A DNA stretch of 64,000 bases from CAMAXB01 sp964476565. Lineage in GTDB: Bacteria > Verrucomicrobiota > Verrucomicrobiia > Opitutales > Opitutaceae. Positions 18,253-27,156 of the stretch are shown piece after piece. Positions within the stretch are counted from its first letter, which is position 1. Each line of letters opens with the position of its first letter. The translations under genes were made by a program, and so were the position numbers. A model generated the notes under the pieces. It saw nothing but the letters and a program-made list of their open reading frames with translations, searched no databases and was not told the DNA's origin. The DNA is taken from NCBI GenBank assembly GCA_964476565.1, contig CAYZBG010000014.1:1-64000 (forward strand), given 5' to 3'.

Positions 18253-18669
18253 ATGTCGAATCTTCCTCACGTCGGCTTCCACCACATCGCCCTGCGCACC
18301 CAGCGTTGGGACGAGTCTCTCCGCTTCTACTGCGGTCCGCTCGGGTTCACGCCCAAGGTCACCTGGACCCTGCCCTCCGGTTATCGCGCCGCCCTGCTCG
18401 ACACCGGCGCAGCGGCTTACCTCGAGGTGTTTGAGGATCCGACTTACACGCCGCATCCGGACGGCGCCTTCATCCACCTCGCGCTGCGGAGCGCCGATGT
18501 CGATGCCGACATCGCCCGGGTGCGCGCCGCCGGCATGCGCATCACGGTGGAGCCGAAAGACGTGACGTTCCACACCACGAATGGGCTGGGGCCGATGCCC
18601 ATCCGCGTCGGGTTTTTCGCCGGCCCCAACGGAGAGATCTGGGAGTTTTTCCAGAACGACCGCACATGA
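18253..18669 (+). CDS. VOC-superfamily (glyoxalase/bleomycin-resistance fold) protein
   Basis: A 138-residue vicinal-oxygen-chelate protein. It opens with VGFHHIALRTQRWDESLRFY, the usual first strand with a metal-type His, and carries TAAYLEVFED-like strands, VDADIARVRAAGMRI between the repeats, and GFFAGPNGEIWEFFQ at the end with the terminal Glu position of the fold. Members include lyases, isomerases and dioxygenases; the substrate cannot be assigned. Its stop overlaps the next small gene by 4 bases, so the two are probably co-translated. Confidence 0.85.
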   Translation: MSNLPHVGFHHIALRTQRWDESLRFYCGPLGFTPKVTWTLPSGYRAALLDTGAAAYLEVFEDPTYTPHPDGAFIHLALRSADVDADIARVRAAGMRITVEPKDVTFHTTNGLGPMPIRVGFFAGPNGEIWEFFQNDRT

Positions 18670-18851
18670 AGAGCCGGGCGCTGCTCATCCGTCTGGTTCT
18701 GTACGGGATCCTGCTCGTGATCGCGCTCAAGATTCGCGACCGCATGCAGCAACTCCCGCGCAACCCCACCCCGCAGCCCGCGCCTTTGCAGGTCACGATT
18801 GAGTCCGCGCCGGAGGCAGACCCTAAAGCCCCCGCGCCGCCCGCACCCTGA
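18666..18851 (+). CDS. Small single-pass membrane protein
   Basis: A 61-residue predicted protein whose start overlaps the stop of the VOC gene (ATGA). Residues about 7-22 (LIRLVLYGILLVIALK) form one transmembrane helix, followed by a basic stretch and a Pro/Ala-rich tail. I recognise no family. The overlap and the clean hydrophobic segment support it being real; no function is proposed. Confidence 0.5.
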   Translation: MKSRALLIRLVLYGILLVIALKIRDRMQQLPRNPTPQPAPLQVTIESAPEADPKAPAPPAP

Positions 18852-18865
18852 TCCGGTTCGACCGG

Positions 18866-20047
18866 CTAGACGTCCTGCATCTGTCCGTCGAAGACGAAGG
18901 CGGCACGCAACGGCGTCACCACGGTCCGGCCAGCCTCGTCGACAAACACGACGTTGGCCGGCTCAAATCGTACCGCAGCGACGCGTCCAAACTCACGCGG
19001 GACCGGGATCGCCCCCTGCACGTAGAGCACTTCGAACGGTTGCCGGCCATCGAGCTCGCGTGCGGTCGGAATTCCCCGGCGGTTGACGACATTCGCTCCC
19101 GCCGACTCGGCGAGACCGGCGGCAAAATACATGCAGCCATCCTCCAGTCCGATACAGGCGTTGCGTCCGTTCCAAGGACTGCCGTGCCGTCCGTGGTTTT
19201 CGATCCAATGGGCGCGTGCCGGCATCACTGCGGCATTCTTGAAGGCAAACCAGAGCCAGTGAGCTTCGGTGTTCACCACGGTCACCCAATCCGGCGTGGC
19301 CGCATCCGCTGGGTCACTGAAGGTGCTGATCAAATCGGCAAAACCCCGCCGCGCAGGAAACACCGAGCAATCCGCCTCCGGCTCACCCTTGCGCCACGCA
19401 GGTACCCGCGCGAGGTCGGCAAACTCGGCGCCCGGCAGGAGGGCTTGGTATTCGCGCTGGGCCGGATCACTGAAGACCTCCGGACAAACGAGACCGAACT
19501 TAAACGGGCGCACCCCGATCTTTAAGGCGCCCTCCTGCTCAGGCGCCGCCAGAATCGCATGGTGCGCAAACGGCGTCGGGCCGGCAAACCCTTCGACGAC
19601 GGTGCGGCCGTAAACCGCGTTGTGCCCGTCCACCAGGGAAAACTCGCGCCGCACCCGACCCGGCCGCACCTGCGTCGCGAGCTCGATCGTCAGCGTGGTG
19701 ATGCCTCCCGTGCGCCGGGCGTCATGCATCGTCCACAAAGATCCCGCCGTCTCTCCATGCGGCGGGTGACGTTCACCCCGAAAGGCCGTGCCATTGCCGC
19801 CAAACGGCAGGCAAAAGAAGTCGCCGCGCAACGGCACGAGCACCGGCGCCGGCAAGTCGCTCAAGCCTTCCTCCTGCCACGGGCTCACGTAGTAGGGGCT
19901 AACGCCCGGTCCCTGGTCACAGGCAAACTGCGCGTCCGCCAGGTGGGCGCCGAGGCGGGTCACGGCGAACGAGACGTTGGCGTTGCGCAGAGTCCAGCAG
20001 GGCTGGCCATGCAGCGTGCGGAGTTCGGAGAAGGGCGAGGAAGTCAT
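18866..20047 (-). CDS. Galactose-mutarotase-fold hypothetical protein
   Basis: A 393-residue protein. The pattern of an N-terminal LGAHLADAQF segment, the central FAHHAILAAP with paired His, and IENHGRHGSPWNGRNACIGLEDG near the C-terminus resembles aldose-1-epimerase-like proteins found in sugar metabolism. No signal peptide is seen. The ATG at 20047 is preferred to an in-frame TTG at 20065. It starts 14 bases after the histidine kinase stop and may be co-transcribed with it. The specific sugar is unknown. Confidence 0.6.
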   Translation of the reverse strand: MTSSPFSELRTLHGQPCWTLRNANVSFAVTRLGAHLADAQFACDQGPGVSPYYVSPWQEEGLSDLPAPVLVPLRGDFFCLPFGGNGTAFRGERHPPHGETAGSLWTMHDARRTGGITTLTIELATQVRPGRVRREFSLVDGHNAVYGRTVVEGFAGPTPFAHHAILAAPEQEGALKIGVRPFKFGLVCPEVFSDPAQREYQALLPGAEFADLARVPAWRKGEPEADCSVFPARRGFADLISTFSDPADAATPDWVTVVNTEAHWLWFAFKNAAVMPARAHWIENHGRHGSPWNGRNACIGLEDGCMYFAAGLAESAGANVVNRRGIPTARELDGRQPFEVLYVQGAIPVPREFGRVAAVRFEPANVVFVDEAGRTVVTPLRAAFVFDGQMQDV

Positions 20048-20061
20048 GGGGAATGCGCCGG

Positions 20062-21246
20062 TCAACGAGCGGCTTGGGCCGTCGCCACCGGCAGGGTGAC
20101 AGTGAACGTCGTGCCGCGACCGATTTCGGACTCAACGTCGATCATGCCCTCGTGTTTCTTGACCACGGAGTAGGTGGTGGCAAGCCCGAGCCCCGTGCCC
20201 TTCGACTTGGTGGTAAAGAATGGCTCCCAGATGCGCGTCAGCACACTGGCCGGGATGCCGCAGCCCGTATCGGAAACAGTGATACGAAGGGTTGGTCCGG
20301 CAGGACCGGCGGCGGCCGCCGCCGTCACGGTCAGCACCCCACCCTCCCCCATCGCCTGCACCGCATTCACGGCCAGATTCGAGAAAACCTGATCCATCTG
20401 CACCGGATCGGCGAGCACCTCGGGCAAATCTGCGGGTACACCCAGGACGAGCCGGACCGGCGAACCTCGGACCGCGCCTTCCGCGGCGGCCACGATGATG
20501 GGCCCCAGCGCAATCCGCCGGCGCTCCGGCGTGGAGCCCCGGGCGAAGGAAAGCAGATTCTGCGAGAGGTCCTTGGCCCGGAGCGCGGCGTTCTCAATCC
20601 CCTCGGCAAACTTTGTCTCCTTGGCGGACAGATTCGGCGACATCTTCAGCAAACCCGAGTAACCGAGCATGATCCCCAGGAGGTTGCCGAAGTCGTGCGC
20701 CACGCCACCGGCCAGCATGCCGAGCGATTCAAGCCGCTGGGCCCGCGCCGAACGTTCCCGCTCCTCCGCGAGGGCACGCTCGGCGGCGCGTCGTTCCGTG
20801 ATGTCGGTGAACACTCCGAAGATACCGATGGGCTGGCCTCGCTCGTTGCGAATGATGTCGGCCCGCACGTACGCCGGCACGATCCGTCCACCCTTGGTCT
20901 TGATGTCGGTCTCGCCACGCCATGACCGACCCGCCCGGATGTCGGCATGGATCTGCGCCGCCACCGCCTTGTCGGCAAAGAGCGCCGCCGGTTCATCGCA
21001 GGCGTTCAATTCGGCGACCGAATAGCCAAACAACGCAAGGTGGGCGCGATTGTGATAGAGAGAATTGGCCGCCATGTCGCCGATGCCGATCGCATCGGAG
21101 GCGCTGTCGAGCGCCTGCAGGAGTTGCTGCAGCGTCTCGTGATCCTTCGCCGCAACGCGCGCCTCCCGGCGTCGCCGCCGCAGAACTACCACCAACGCCA
21201 CGCCCAGGGCGCCACTGATCAACCAGGGTAAGGTCACCCACCACAT
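20062..21246 (-). CDS. PAS-domain sensor histidine kinase
   Basis: A 394-residue kinase. One transmembrane helix (residues 4-22) is followed by a PAS domain (about 40-150, ending in GVFTDITERRAAE). The phosphoacceptor motif is GGVAHDFGNLL with H184, and an HATPase domain has SDTGCGIP and KGTGLGLATTYSVVKKHEG boxes. The ATG at 21246 is chosen because the upstream in-frame extension to 21627 is antisense-like, Arg/Pro-rich and overlaps rsfS. There is no receiver domain and no adjacent response regulator, so its partner is elsewhere. Confidence 0.88.
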   Translation of the reverse strand: MWWVTLPWLISGALGVALVVVLRRRRREARVAAKDHETLQQLLQALDSASDAIGIGDMAANSLYHNRAHLALFGYSVAELNACDEPAALFADKAVAAQIHADIRAGRSWRGETDIKTKGGRIVPAYVRADIIRNERGQPIGIFGVFTDITERRAAERALAEERERSARAQRLESLGMLAGGVAHDFGNLLGIMLGYSGLLKMSPNLSAKETKFAEGIENAALRAKDLSQNLLSFARGSTPERRRIALGPIIVAAAEGAVRGSPVRLVLGVPADLPEVLADPVQMDQVFSNLAVNAVQAMGEGGVLTVTAAAAAGPAGPTLRITVSDTGCGIPASVLTRIWEPFFTTKSKGTGLGLATTYSVVKKHEGMIDVESEIGRGTTFTVTLPVATAQAAR

Positions 21247-21337
21247 TGTGGTTCGACTAAAGGCAGCCAGGCATAAACCACAACCGCCAAGGGCATTTGC
21301 AATCGGCGGGCAACCTGCCCGCCCCGGCCGAAACGGA

Positions 21338-21850
21338 TCAGTCCGCCTTGCGCTTGCGCACGGCCTTGGGCTTGGCCGCGGCCTTGGGTTTGTCCGCCGA
21401 CTTGGCCTTGGCGGCAGTCGCACGCGGAGCCCGCGCCTTAGCCGGCTTGGGCTTCGGCGCCTCTTTTGCGAGCAGGCCGGCCACCGGCAATTCTTCCGCA
21501 TCCTTCCAAAGCCGCTCCAGGCGATAGGCGTCGCGTTTGTCCGGGGTGAAGAGGTGCACCATGATCTGGTAGGCATCGACCACCGTCCAGCCGCTGCCTT
21601 CAGACGACTCCATGCCGGCAATCGCAACGCCAGCTCCGTCGATGATCTTCTCGAGCTCGACCCGCAGCGCCCGCAGGTGCGGATCGGACGTACCCGTTGC
21701 CAACACGAGGTAATCGGTGATCGATGACTGGGCGCTCACGCGCAGGGCACGCAGGTCGACCGCCTTCTTCTCGTCGAGCGCCCGCACGATGTTGGCGAGC
21801 AAGGCATAGGTGGCGTCAGCCGGGGCGGCGGTGGATTTTTTCGCAGGCAT
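21338..21850 (-). CDS. rsfS: Ribosomal silencing factor RsfS with Lys/Ala-rich tail
   Basis: A 170-residue protein whose first about 120 residues match RsfS/Iojap, which binds L14 and blocks subunit joining in starved cells. Visible motifs are DEKKAVDLRALRVS, SITDYLVLATGTSDPHLRAL and SGWTVVDAYQIMVHLFT. The last 42 residues are a Lys/Ala/Pro-rich extension with repeated PKA/KAK units, which E. coli RsfS (105 residues) lacks. The ATG at 21850 lies 10 bases after the nadD stop, the usual nadD-rsfS arrangement. Confidence 0.93.
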   Translation of the reverse strand: MPAKKSTAAPADATYALLANIVRALDEKKAVDLRALRVSAQSSITDYLVLATGTSDPHLRALRVELEKIIDGAGVAIAGMESSEGSGWTVVDAYQIMVHLFTPDKRDAYRLERLWKDAEELPVAGLLAKEAPKPKPAKARAPRATAAKAKSADKPKAAAKPKAVRKRKAD

Positions 21851-21860
21851 GCAGGTGGTG

Positions 21861-22439
21861 TCAGAGATACAAACGCTTCTCCTGGATATACACAATCGCC
21901 TTGTGCGGGATGAAGTATTCCAACGACAAACCCTTGCGGATGCGCTCCCTCAGCTCGGTGGAACTGATCTCGATGAGGTGGCCGTCGCAGCGGTACAGCC
22001 GCAGGCCGGGGATCTCCGACCTCGCCTTGGCCGGATGACCGGGCCGCTCCAGGAAGATGAATTCGATCAGGCCCGCCAGTTCCGCGATGTCCTTCCACAG
22101 GTGCATGCGCGGCAGCTGATCGCCGCCGATGATCCAATAAAGCTGATCGTGAGGATGCAGCGCCCGGAAGTGCCGCACTGAATCGATGGTGTAACTGATG
22201 CCGCCCTTGCGCAGCTCGTAGTCGGACACCTCGAAGCGACGGTCCCACGCGGTCGCTGCGTTGAGCATAGCGAGGCGGTCTTCGGGACCGGTCTGCACCT
22301 CGTTGGGCTTGAGCGGCGCCTGCGCCGCCGGGACAAAGACCACCTTGTCCAGCCGGTACTGCTCGAACGCATCCTGGGCGGCGATCAAGTGGCCGAAATG
22401 CACGGGATCGAAGCTCCCGCCCATGTATCCGATTTTCAC
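21861..22439 (-). CDS. nadD: Nicotinate-nucleotide adenylyltransferase NadD
   Basis: A 192-residue enzyme that adenylates nicotinate mononucleotide in NAD synthesis. The GTG at 22439 is chosen because the protein then starts VKIGYMGGSFDPVHFGH, the nucleotidyltransferase GSFxPxHxGH motif at residues 8-17. The C-terminal ISSTELRERI is the second family signature. An ORF extension upstream runs into the GntP gene and is not credible. It is followed 10 bases later by rsfS. Confidence 0.93.
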   Translation of the reverse strand: MKIGYMGGSFDPVHFGHLIAAQDAFEQYRLDKVVFVPAAQAPLKPNEVQTGPEDRLAMLNAATAWDRRFEVSDYELRKGGISYTIDSVRHFRALHPHDQLYWIIGGDQLPRMHLWKDIAELAGLIEFIFLERPGHPAKARSEIPGLRLYRCDGHLIEISSTELRERIRKGLSLEYFIPHKAIVYIQEKRLYL

Positions 22440-22483
22440 TCGCGCACGGTTGCCGGGCGCAACCCGGCGGGCAAGGCCGCTTT

Positions 22484-23890
22484 TTACGGGGCCAGCGGGA
22501 ACAGCGCCCCCAGCACAAGGAGCTGGAGCAGTCCCACGACCGAGATGAACGTGAGCGCCATCGTCCACGACCGCAGCGTCTCACCCTGGGTCAGGCCGCT
22601 CATCCGGCTGAACACCCAGAAACCACTGTCGTTCATCCACGAGAACACCGACGCGCCGTAGCCGATCGCCAGGGCGATGTAGATCGGGTGCACCCCAAAC
22701 CCTTGTTCCCCGGCGAGGGACGCCATGATGCCCACCGCCGTGATCATGGCGACCGTGGCCGAGCCCTGGGCCACCCGCACCACCGCGGCGATGAACCAGG
22801 CCAGCGCGATGTAGTTGATCTCGCTGCCGGCAAAGAAGGTCTGCACCGCTTGCCCGATCTCCGCAAAACGGATCATCCCGCCGTAGGCCCCGCCGGCCGC
22901 AGTGATCAGCACGATGACACCACCGGTGGCCAGCGGACCACCGATCAGATCCTCCGTCTGGGTCCACTTAAGTCCGCGCTGGCGAAGATAGACCGCGACG
23001 GAGACGACGGCGGCCACGAACAGCGCCACGTTCTTCTGGCCGACCAGCAGGGCTGTTTCGACCACACCCGCCGGCAGATGGGCTTTCAGCGAATTGGCGA
23101 GCGTGGCACACGCAATCAGGATCACCGGCAACACCACGGGTGCCACTGCCAGACCAAAGGACGGAAGCGTCGATTCATCACGCGAGGCGATCGCCTTTTC
23201 CTCTTCGAGCGATTGACCGGTTACCACCCGCAGTTCCACGGGCCGGCGGCGGTCCAGCCAACGGGCAAACCACAGCCCGCCTGCGGCGGGAATCACACCG
23301 AGGACAATGCCCCCAAGGATCGCGATCCCCAGGTCGATCGACAGGCGGTCGGCGACGAGCAGCGGCCCGGGGGTGGGCGGCACCGTGCCGTGCGTGATGA
23401 CCCCGCCCACCGCGATGGCCAGCAGGAAGAGCAGGTAATTCTTCCCCGTGCGCAGCGCCAACGCCCGCGCCAGCGGTACCATGAGAAAGAACACGGTGTC
23501 GAAGAACACCGGGATGCCGAGCACGAAGGCCGAAGCCATGAGCGCGAGCGGAGCACGCCGTTCGCCCAGCGCCCGCACCGAGCAGCGCACGATCTTGTCG
23601 GCCGATCCGCTCTCCATCAGCGCCGCACCGATCACCACGGCAAAGGCGATTGGGAATCCGATTCCGGCCATTGCCGTACCGAACTCAGCGGCCACCTTGT
23701 CGAGGGCCTGCAACACCGTCCCTTGCGCCACCCCCGTCATGACCGCCGCCGCGCCAACGGCGGCAGCCGCGAGGATGAGAACGAAGAATGGATGCAGCTT
23801 GAGCAGCGCGATCCCCACCACAATCAGCGCCATGCTTCCAAACAGGATCAAGAACGGCACGGACACCGATTGGGCGGCGAGCAACATCAT
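22484..23890 (-). CDS. GntP-family gluconate/sugar-acid permease
   Basis: A 468-residue inner-membrane transporter with about a dozen hydrophobic segments. GntP features include LHPFFVLILAA, MESGSADKIVRC, GIPVFFDTVFFLMVPLARAL and THGTVPPTPGPLLVADRL. Substrates in the family are gluconate, idonate, fructuronate and similar acids. The start overlaps the stop of the upstream SDR gene by 4 bases, so the two form an operon. Confidence 0.92.
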   Translation of the reverse strand: MMLLAAQSVSVPFLILFGSMALIVVGIALLKLHPFFVLILAAAAVGAAAVMTGVAQGTVLQALDKVAAEFGTAMAGIGFPIAFAVVIGAALMESGSADKIVRCSVRALGERRAPLALMASAFVLGIPVFFDTVFFLMVPLARALALRTGKNYLLFLLAIAVGGVITHGTVPPTPGPLLVADRLSIDLGIAILGGIVLGVIPAAGGLWFARWLDRRRPVELRVVTGQSLEEEKAIASRDESTLPSFGLAVAPVVLPVILIACATLANSLKAHLPAGVVETALLVGQKNVALFVAAVVSVAVYLRQRGLKWTQTEDLIGGPLATGGVIVLITAAGGAYGGMIRFAEIGQAVQTFFAGSEINYIALAWFIAAVVRVAQGSATVAMITAVGIMASLAGEQGFGVHPIYIALAIGYGASVFSWMNDSGFWVFSRMSGLTQGETLRSWTMALTFISVVGLLQLLVLGALFPLAP

Positions 23891-24705
23891 GGGCGAGCGG
23901 GGTTGGGGGCGGGAACCGTCGGGGGAAGAGCCCGGGTATCGTTCACCGTAATACCGCCGTCAACCAGAAGTGTCTGACCCGAGACGTAGCCCGAGGCATC
24001 GCTGGCCAGAAAAAGCAGCGGTCCGTCGAGATCGCCATCCCGGCCCGGCCGGCGCAGGGGGATCTTCTCGCTCAGATACGAAACCCACGCGGCGTTCTCG
24101 TAAAGCACCGCATTCTGCGCGGTCTTGAACCAGCCCGGCGCCAGGCAGTTTACGGTGATGCCATGGGGGCCCCAATCCGCCGCCAGGCTCATCGTCATCT
24201 GCTTGATGCCGCCGCGGCTCGAGCCGTAGGGCGTCAATCCGGCGTAACCGGCCACACAGGTTACCGAACCGATGTTGATGATGCGCCCGTAACGGCGCTC
24301 GATCATGCCCGGCGCCACGGCCTGCGCGACGAAGAACGGCCCGCGCAGGTTCGTATCGAGGATCAGGTTCCAATCATCCCATGTCACCGCGAGGGCGGGC
24401 TTCCGCACGTTGCAGCCGGCATTGTTCACCAGAACGTCAATGCGGCCCAACCGCTCCACCGCGGTGGCCACCGCCTGCTTGATGCTGGTCTCGGATCGCA
24501 CATCGAGCGCGATCGGGAAACAACGGCGACCGAGCGCTTCCACTTCCTTGCACACGCCATCGAGCGACTCGAGCGTGCGGCTCGTAACCGCCACGTCGGC
24601 ACCGGCGGCCGCAAGCGTCCGCGCGAATTGTCGTCCAAGGCCGCGACTCGCACCGGTGACCAGTGCCGTGCGGCCCGAGAGGGAGAACAGAGGGGATGTA
24701 CTCAT
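23887..24705 (-). CDS. SDR-family oxidoreductase (sugar-acid dehydrogenase-like) with Arg in place of catalytic Lys
   Basis: A 272-residue short-chain dehydrogenase. TGASRGLG (17-24) binds NAD(P), NNAG is at 94-97, Ser147 and Tyr160 are in place, and VSGQTLLVDGG ends the fold. It resembles gluconate 5-dehydrogenase-type enzymes, which suits its overlap with a GntP permease. The YxxxK motif reads YGSSR, so the usual catalytic Lys is Arg164 (codon CGC on the minus strand). The ATG at 24705 is used; the ORF extension upstream lacks family similarity. Confidence 0.88.
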   Translation of the reverse strand: MSTSPLFSLSGRTALVTGASRGLGRQFARTLAAAGADVAVTSRTLESLDGVCKEVEALGRRCFPIALDVRSETSIKQAVATAVERLGRIDVLVNNAGCNVRKPALAVTWDDWNLILDTNLRGPFFVAQAVAPGMIERRYGRIINIGSVTCVAGYAGLTPYGSSRGGIKQMTMSLAADWGPHGITVNCLAPGWFKTAQNAVLYENAAWVSYLSEKIPLRRPGRDGDLDGPLLFLASDASGYVSGQTLLVDGGITVNDTRALPPTVPAPNPARP

Positions 24706-24782
24706 GGGAGAGCGCGCAGGTTGAGCCAACACCCTACCGCAGGCGACGCATTTTGCGCCGTCACCGGCACGGCGACCGGCAT

Positions 24783-25256
24783 TCAGGTCGGCGGAGGACC
24801 GTCCAGGAATCGCCGTTGCCATTCCGCTCGCGCGAGCGGCCGGGGCACCCAACGGCCAAACAGCCGATAGCGCAGTCGTGCGACGACCTTGTACCCGGCA
24901 TCGCGCCACGATCCCGGAAGCAGGCTCACCACGCGAACGATGCCGCCAAAACCCGCGCAATGGCCGAGCGCCGCGAGGGCGCCATCGGTTCGCATCAGAT
25001 AGTCCGGTTGATCCCGCCGGTCCCAATCAGGCACAAAGATGAGGCTGTCGAAGTCCTCGGTGGGAAGTCCGTGCCGCCGCAAGTAAGCCTGGGCCGCAGG
25101 ACCCTGCAAGGGGGCGAAACGCAGCACCTGCCGCCGATCCAGCCGCAGCAGAACGCGCACGAGGCGGTTGCACAGACCGCATTCGCCGTCGAAGAACAGA
25201 ACGGGTTGCGCGGATGAGGCGGGTACCGGCTCGTCCGGTTGGACCGGGCGGGTCAT
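24783..25256 (-). CDS. DCC-family (DUF393) thiol-disulfide oxidoreductase-like protein
   Basis: A 157-residue protein with the family signature FFDGECGLCNRLV (residues 21-33), where D23 and the CxxC pair C26/C29 give the DCC name. The rest follows the family: LRFAPLQGPAAQAYL, then YLMRTDGALAAL and a C-terminal YRLFGR segment. The biochemical role is not established. Its ATG overlaps the stop of the upstream membrane protein gene by 4 bases. Confidence 0.88.
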   Translation of the reverse strand: MTRPVQPDEPVPASSAQPVLFFDGECGLCNRLVRVLLRLDRRQVLRFAPLQGPAAQAYLRRHGLPTEDFDSLIFVPDWDRRDQPDYLMRTDGALAALGHCAGFGGIVRVVSLLPGSWRDAGYKVVARLRYRLFGRWVPRPLARAEWQRRFLDGPPPT

Positions 25257-25906
25257 GGTCCGCCCGGATGGGCATGCTCCGCCCACACCTCCACGATATC
25301 GGCGAGGTCGCAGAGCACGTCGCCAAGCGCGGCGAGACGCTCACACCTCGCCCGGTCTTGAAAGGTGCCGGGTTCGGCGTACTTCACCGTGCCATTCTCG
25401 GTGCGCAACGATCCGGGCAGCCCCTTGCGGTCGAGCTCCATCAGCTTGGCGCGCAGTTCCGGCAGGAGGGCTGCGCGAAAAAAGTCCGGTTGGTTGGTCT
25501 CGATGAACCAGCGCTCGTCGAAGTGCCGGTCCCCTACCTCAATCTCGGTGGCTCCGAAGAGACTCCGCACCCGCGAACCCAGTCCCTGCCGGGTCAGCGC
25601 AAACGTCAGTCCGCTGTTGCGGGCTGGCGTCACCGCAAGGGCGACCCAGGACTTGCGCGACTTGCCGGAGCCCGTCGTGTACGAGAAAAACTCCATGCGC
25701 TTGCCCCGCACCCGCCCCGACCCACGGGGCGCCGGATAAAACCAACCGAGCCATGGGGCCGTGGCCTCCAGACTGAGGCCCAGCCGGGCGGCAAGGGCCT
25801 CACCATTGGCGTGCGAGGCCTTCGACGCCTTGGCCGCCAGCCACGCCACCAGCCCAAACCCGGAAACAATGACAACGGGAACCACCACCTCGGCCACGGC
25901 AAGCAT
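25253..25906 (-). CDS. Membrane-anchored hypothetical protein
   Basis: A 217-residue protein starting with a hydrophobic helix (MLAVAEVVVPVVIVSGFGLV, residues 1-20) and continuing as a soluble domain with alternating strands (KRMEFFSYTTG, WVALAVTPARN, LTFALTRQGL). I do not recognise the family. It overlaps the DCC gene by 4 bases, so the two are probably made together. The ATG at 25906 is preferred to an in-frame start at 25945. Confidence 0.65.
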   Translation of the reverse strand: MLAVAEVVVPVVIVSGFGLVAWLAAKASKASHANGEALAARLGLSLEATAPWLGWFYPAPRGSGRVRGKRMEFFSYTTGSGKSRKSWVALAVTPARNSGLTFALTRQGLGSRVRSLFGATEIEVGDRHFDERWFIETNQPDFFRAALLPELRAKLMELDRKGLPGSLRTENGTVKYAEPGTFQDRARCERLAALGDVLCDLADIVEVWAEHAHPGGP

Positions 25907-25940
25907 GGCGATACCCTGCCGGCCGGCCGGCCGGGACGAA

Positions 25941-25972
25941 AGCAAAAAGCCGGATCCGTGGGGATCCGGCTT
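25941..25972 (-). terminator. Rho-independent terminator of the hsp20 genes
   Basis: AAGCCGGATCC (25947-25957) and GGATCCGGCTT (25962-25972) form an 11-bp stem with a 4-base loop. On the minus strand it is followed by TTTTTGCTTT, so it ends transcription from 26014-26916. Confidence 0.92.
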
Positions 25973-26013
25973 GGTCGGTCTGCGATGGGCGTGACGAACG
26001 TCCGCGCAGGCCG

Positions 26014-26418
26014 TCAGTTCACGGCGATCTTGCGCGGCTTGATCGCCTCCGTCTTCGGGAGCGAAAGCCGCAGAACCCCGTCGTTCAGCTCGGCGTGGAT
26101 CTTGTCGACATCGACCGTGTGCTCGTGCTCCACCACGAGTTCATAGGCCGCGTCGGAGCTCTCCCGGTGCAGCTGCGTCCAGCTCTCTGGACGGCGCCAG
26201 GCCCGGCGGCCGAGAATACGGATCGCGTCCGCTTCGGCCGTGATCTCGAGCCCGGTCTTGGCCACTCCCGGAAGATGTACCACGAGACCGTAGGCTTCCG
26301 GTGTCTCCTTGATCTGGTACACCGGCCGGACCGTGGGCAGTTCAGGCTGGTGGTCGCCGTCAGCTGGAGCCGTCGCCGGACGGGTGAAGGCAGGGATGAG
26401 GGAATTGAACAGGTTCAT
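26014..26418 (-). CDS. Hsp20/alpha-crystallin small heat-shock protein (second copy)
   Basis: A 134-residue small heat-shock protein. The alpha-crystallin domain runs from YQIKETPEAYGLVVHLPGVAKTGLEI to LNDGVLRLSLPK, with the usual GVLxLxLPK strand near residue 115. The short C-terminus (IKPRKIAVN) contains the family's I-x-V/I-type tail motif. A clear Shine-Dalgarno AAGGAG precedes the ATG. It is 39 bases after the other hsp20 and shares its terminator. Confidence 0.93.
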   Translation of the reverse strand: MNLFNSLIPAFTRPATAPADGDHQPELPTVRPVYQIKETPEAYGLVVHLPGVAKTGLEITAEADAIRILGRRAWRRPESWTQLHRESSDAAYELVVEHEHTVDVDKIHAELNDGVLRLSLPKTEAIKPRKIAVN

Positions 26419-26457
26419 GACAGGTGTCTCCTTCTGTTTGAGGGTTCCGTCGGCAGG

Positions 26458-26916
26458 TTATTGAACCGCCACGGTGATCTTTCGCGGCTTGGCCTCTTCA
26501 CGCTTGGGCAGCGTGACCGTCAGCACACCGTTCTCGTAGTGGGCCGCGATCTTGTCGGCCTGCACCACGTTGTCCGGCACGGAGACCGAGCGGTTGAGGG
26601 TGAAGGACTCCGTCTCTTCACCGTTCGCTCCGCGAGTCTTGCGGGTCGCGCTGAGATTCAGCGCGCCATCGACCAGCTCGACGCTGATGTCTTCGCGCTT
26701 CACTCCAGGCAACTCGGCCCGGACGTAGGTGTTGTCCTTGTCCTCGTAGAGATCGACCGGGAAGCGGTCGGCCGACGGCGTAGCCAGGTCGCTCAATGCC
26801 GCACCAAAGAGGCGGTCGAGTTCGCTCTCGAGGCCGCTCCAAGGGCTGCGGAACGAAGCCGGCAGCGTCGGGCTGAGGGTGCGATAGGTCGGATAAGTAT
26901 AACGTACGAGTCTCAT
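26458..26916 (-). CDS. Hsp20/alpha-crystallin small heat-shock protein (first copy)
   Basis: A 152-residue small heat-shock protein that holds unfolding proteins in a refoldable state. The N-terminal arm (to about 45) contains SPWSGLESELDRLF. The alpha-crystallin domain includes VRAELPGVKREDISVELVDGALNL and NGVLTVTLPKRE, and the tail ends PRKITVAVQ. AAGGAG lies about 9 bases before the ATG, one of the few strong ribosome-binding sites in the window. No sigma-32-like promoter is evident upstream. It is divergent from the malY-like gene across 240 bases. Confidence 0.94.
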   Translation of the reverse strand: MRLVRYTYPTYRTLSPTLPASFRSPWSGLESELDRLFGAALSDLATPSADRFPVDLYEDKDNTYVRAELPGVKREDISVELVDGALNLSATRKTRGANGEETESFTLNRSVSVPDNVVQADKIAAHYENGVLTVTLPKREEAKPRKITVAVQ

Positions 26917-27156
26917 GATTGGTTCTCCTTTATGTGGGTTGGTTGGATTGGCACCTTCCTATGCAACCGGTATGCCCCGCCCCGCACTTACCTAAACCGC
27001 TGAAAATCAAACGTTCGTCATCACCCAAGCCGACTGTGCGGGAATTTTTGTCCACCCCTGTGACGTCCCGCCTGAGAAAATCCGTCGCGGTCCCGCGCGG
27101 GATCTTTCAACGTCGCGATTTCGTCCCTTTCCAACGCCCGGTCTGGTCACGTTCCC

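Noticed and set aside
21305..21323. Short GC hairpin GGCGGGC/GCCCGCC after rsfS, with similar ones near 22452 and 34501
   Set aside because: No T tract, so not a terminator. The three hairpins share only a loose core (CCGG with GGTTGC), too little to call a repeat family in a GC-rich genome.
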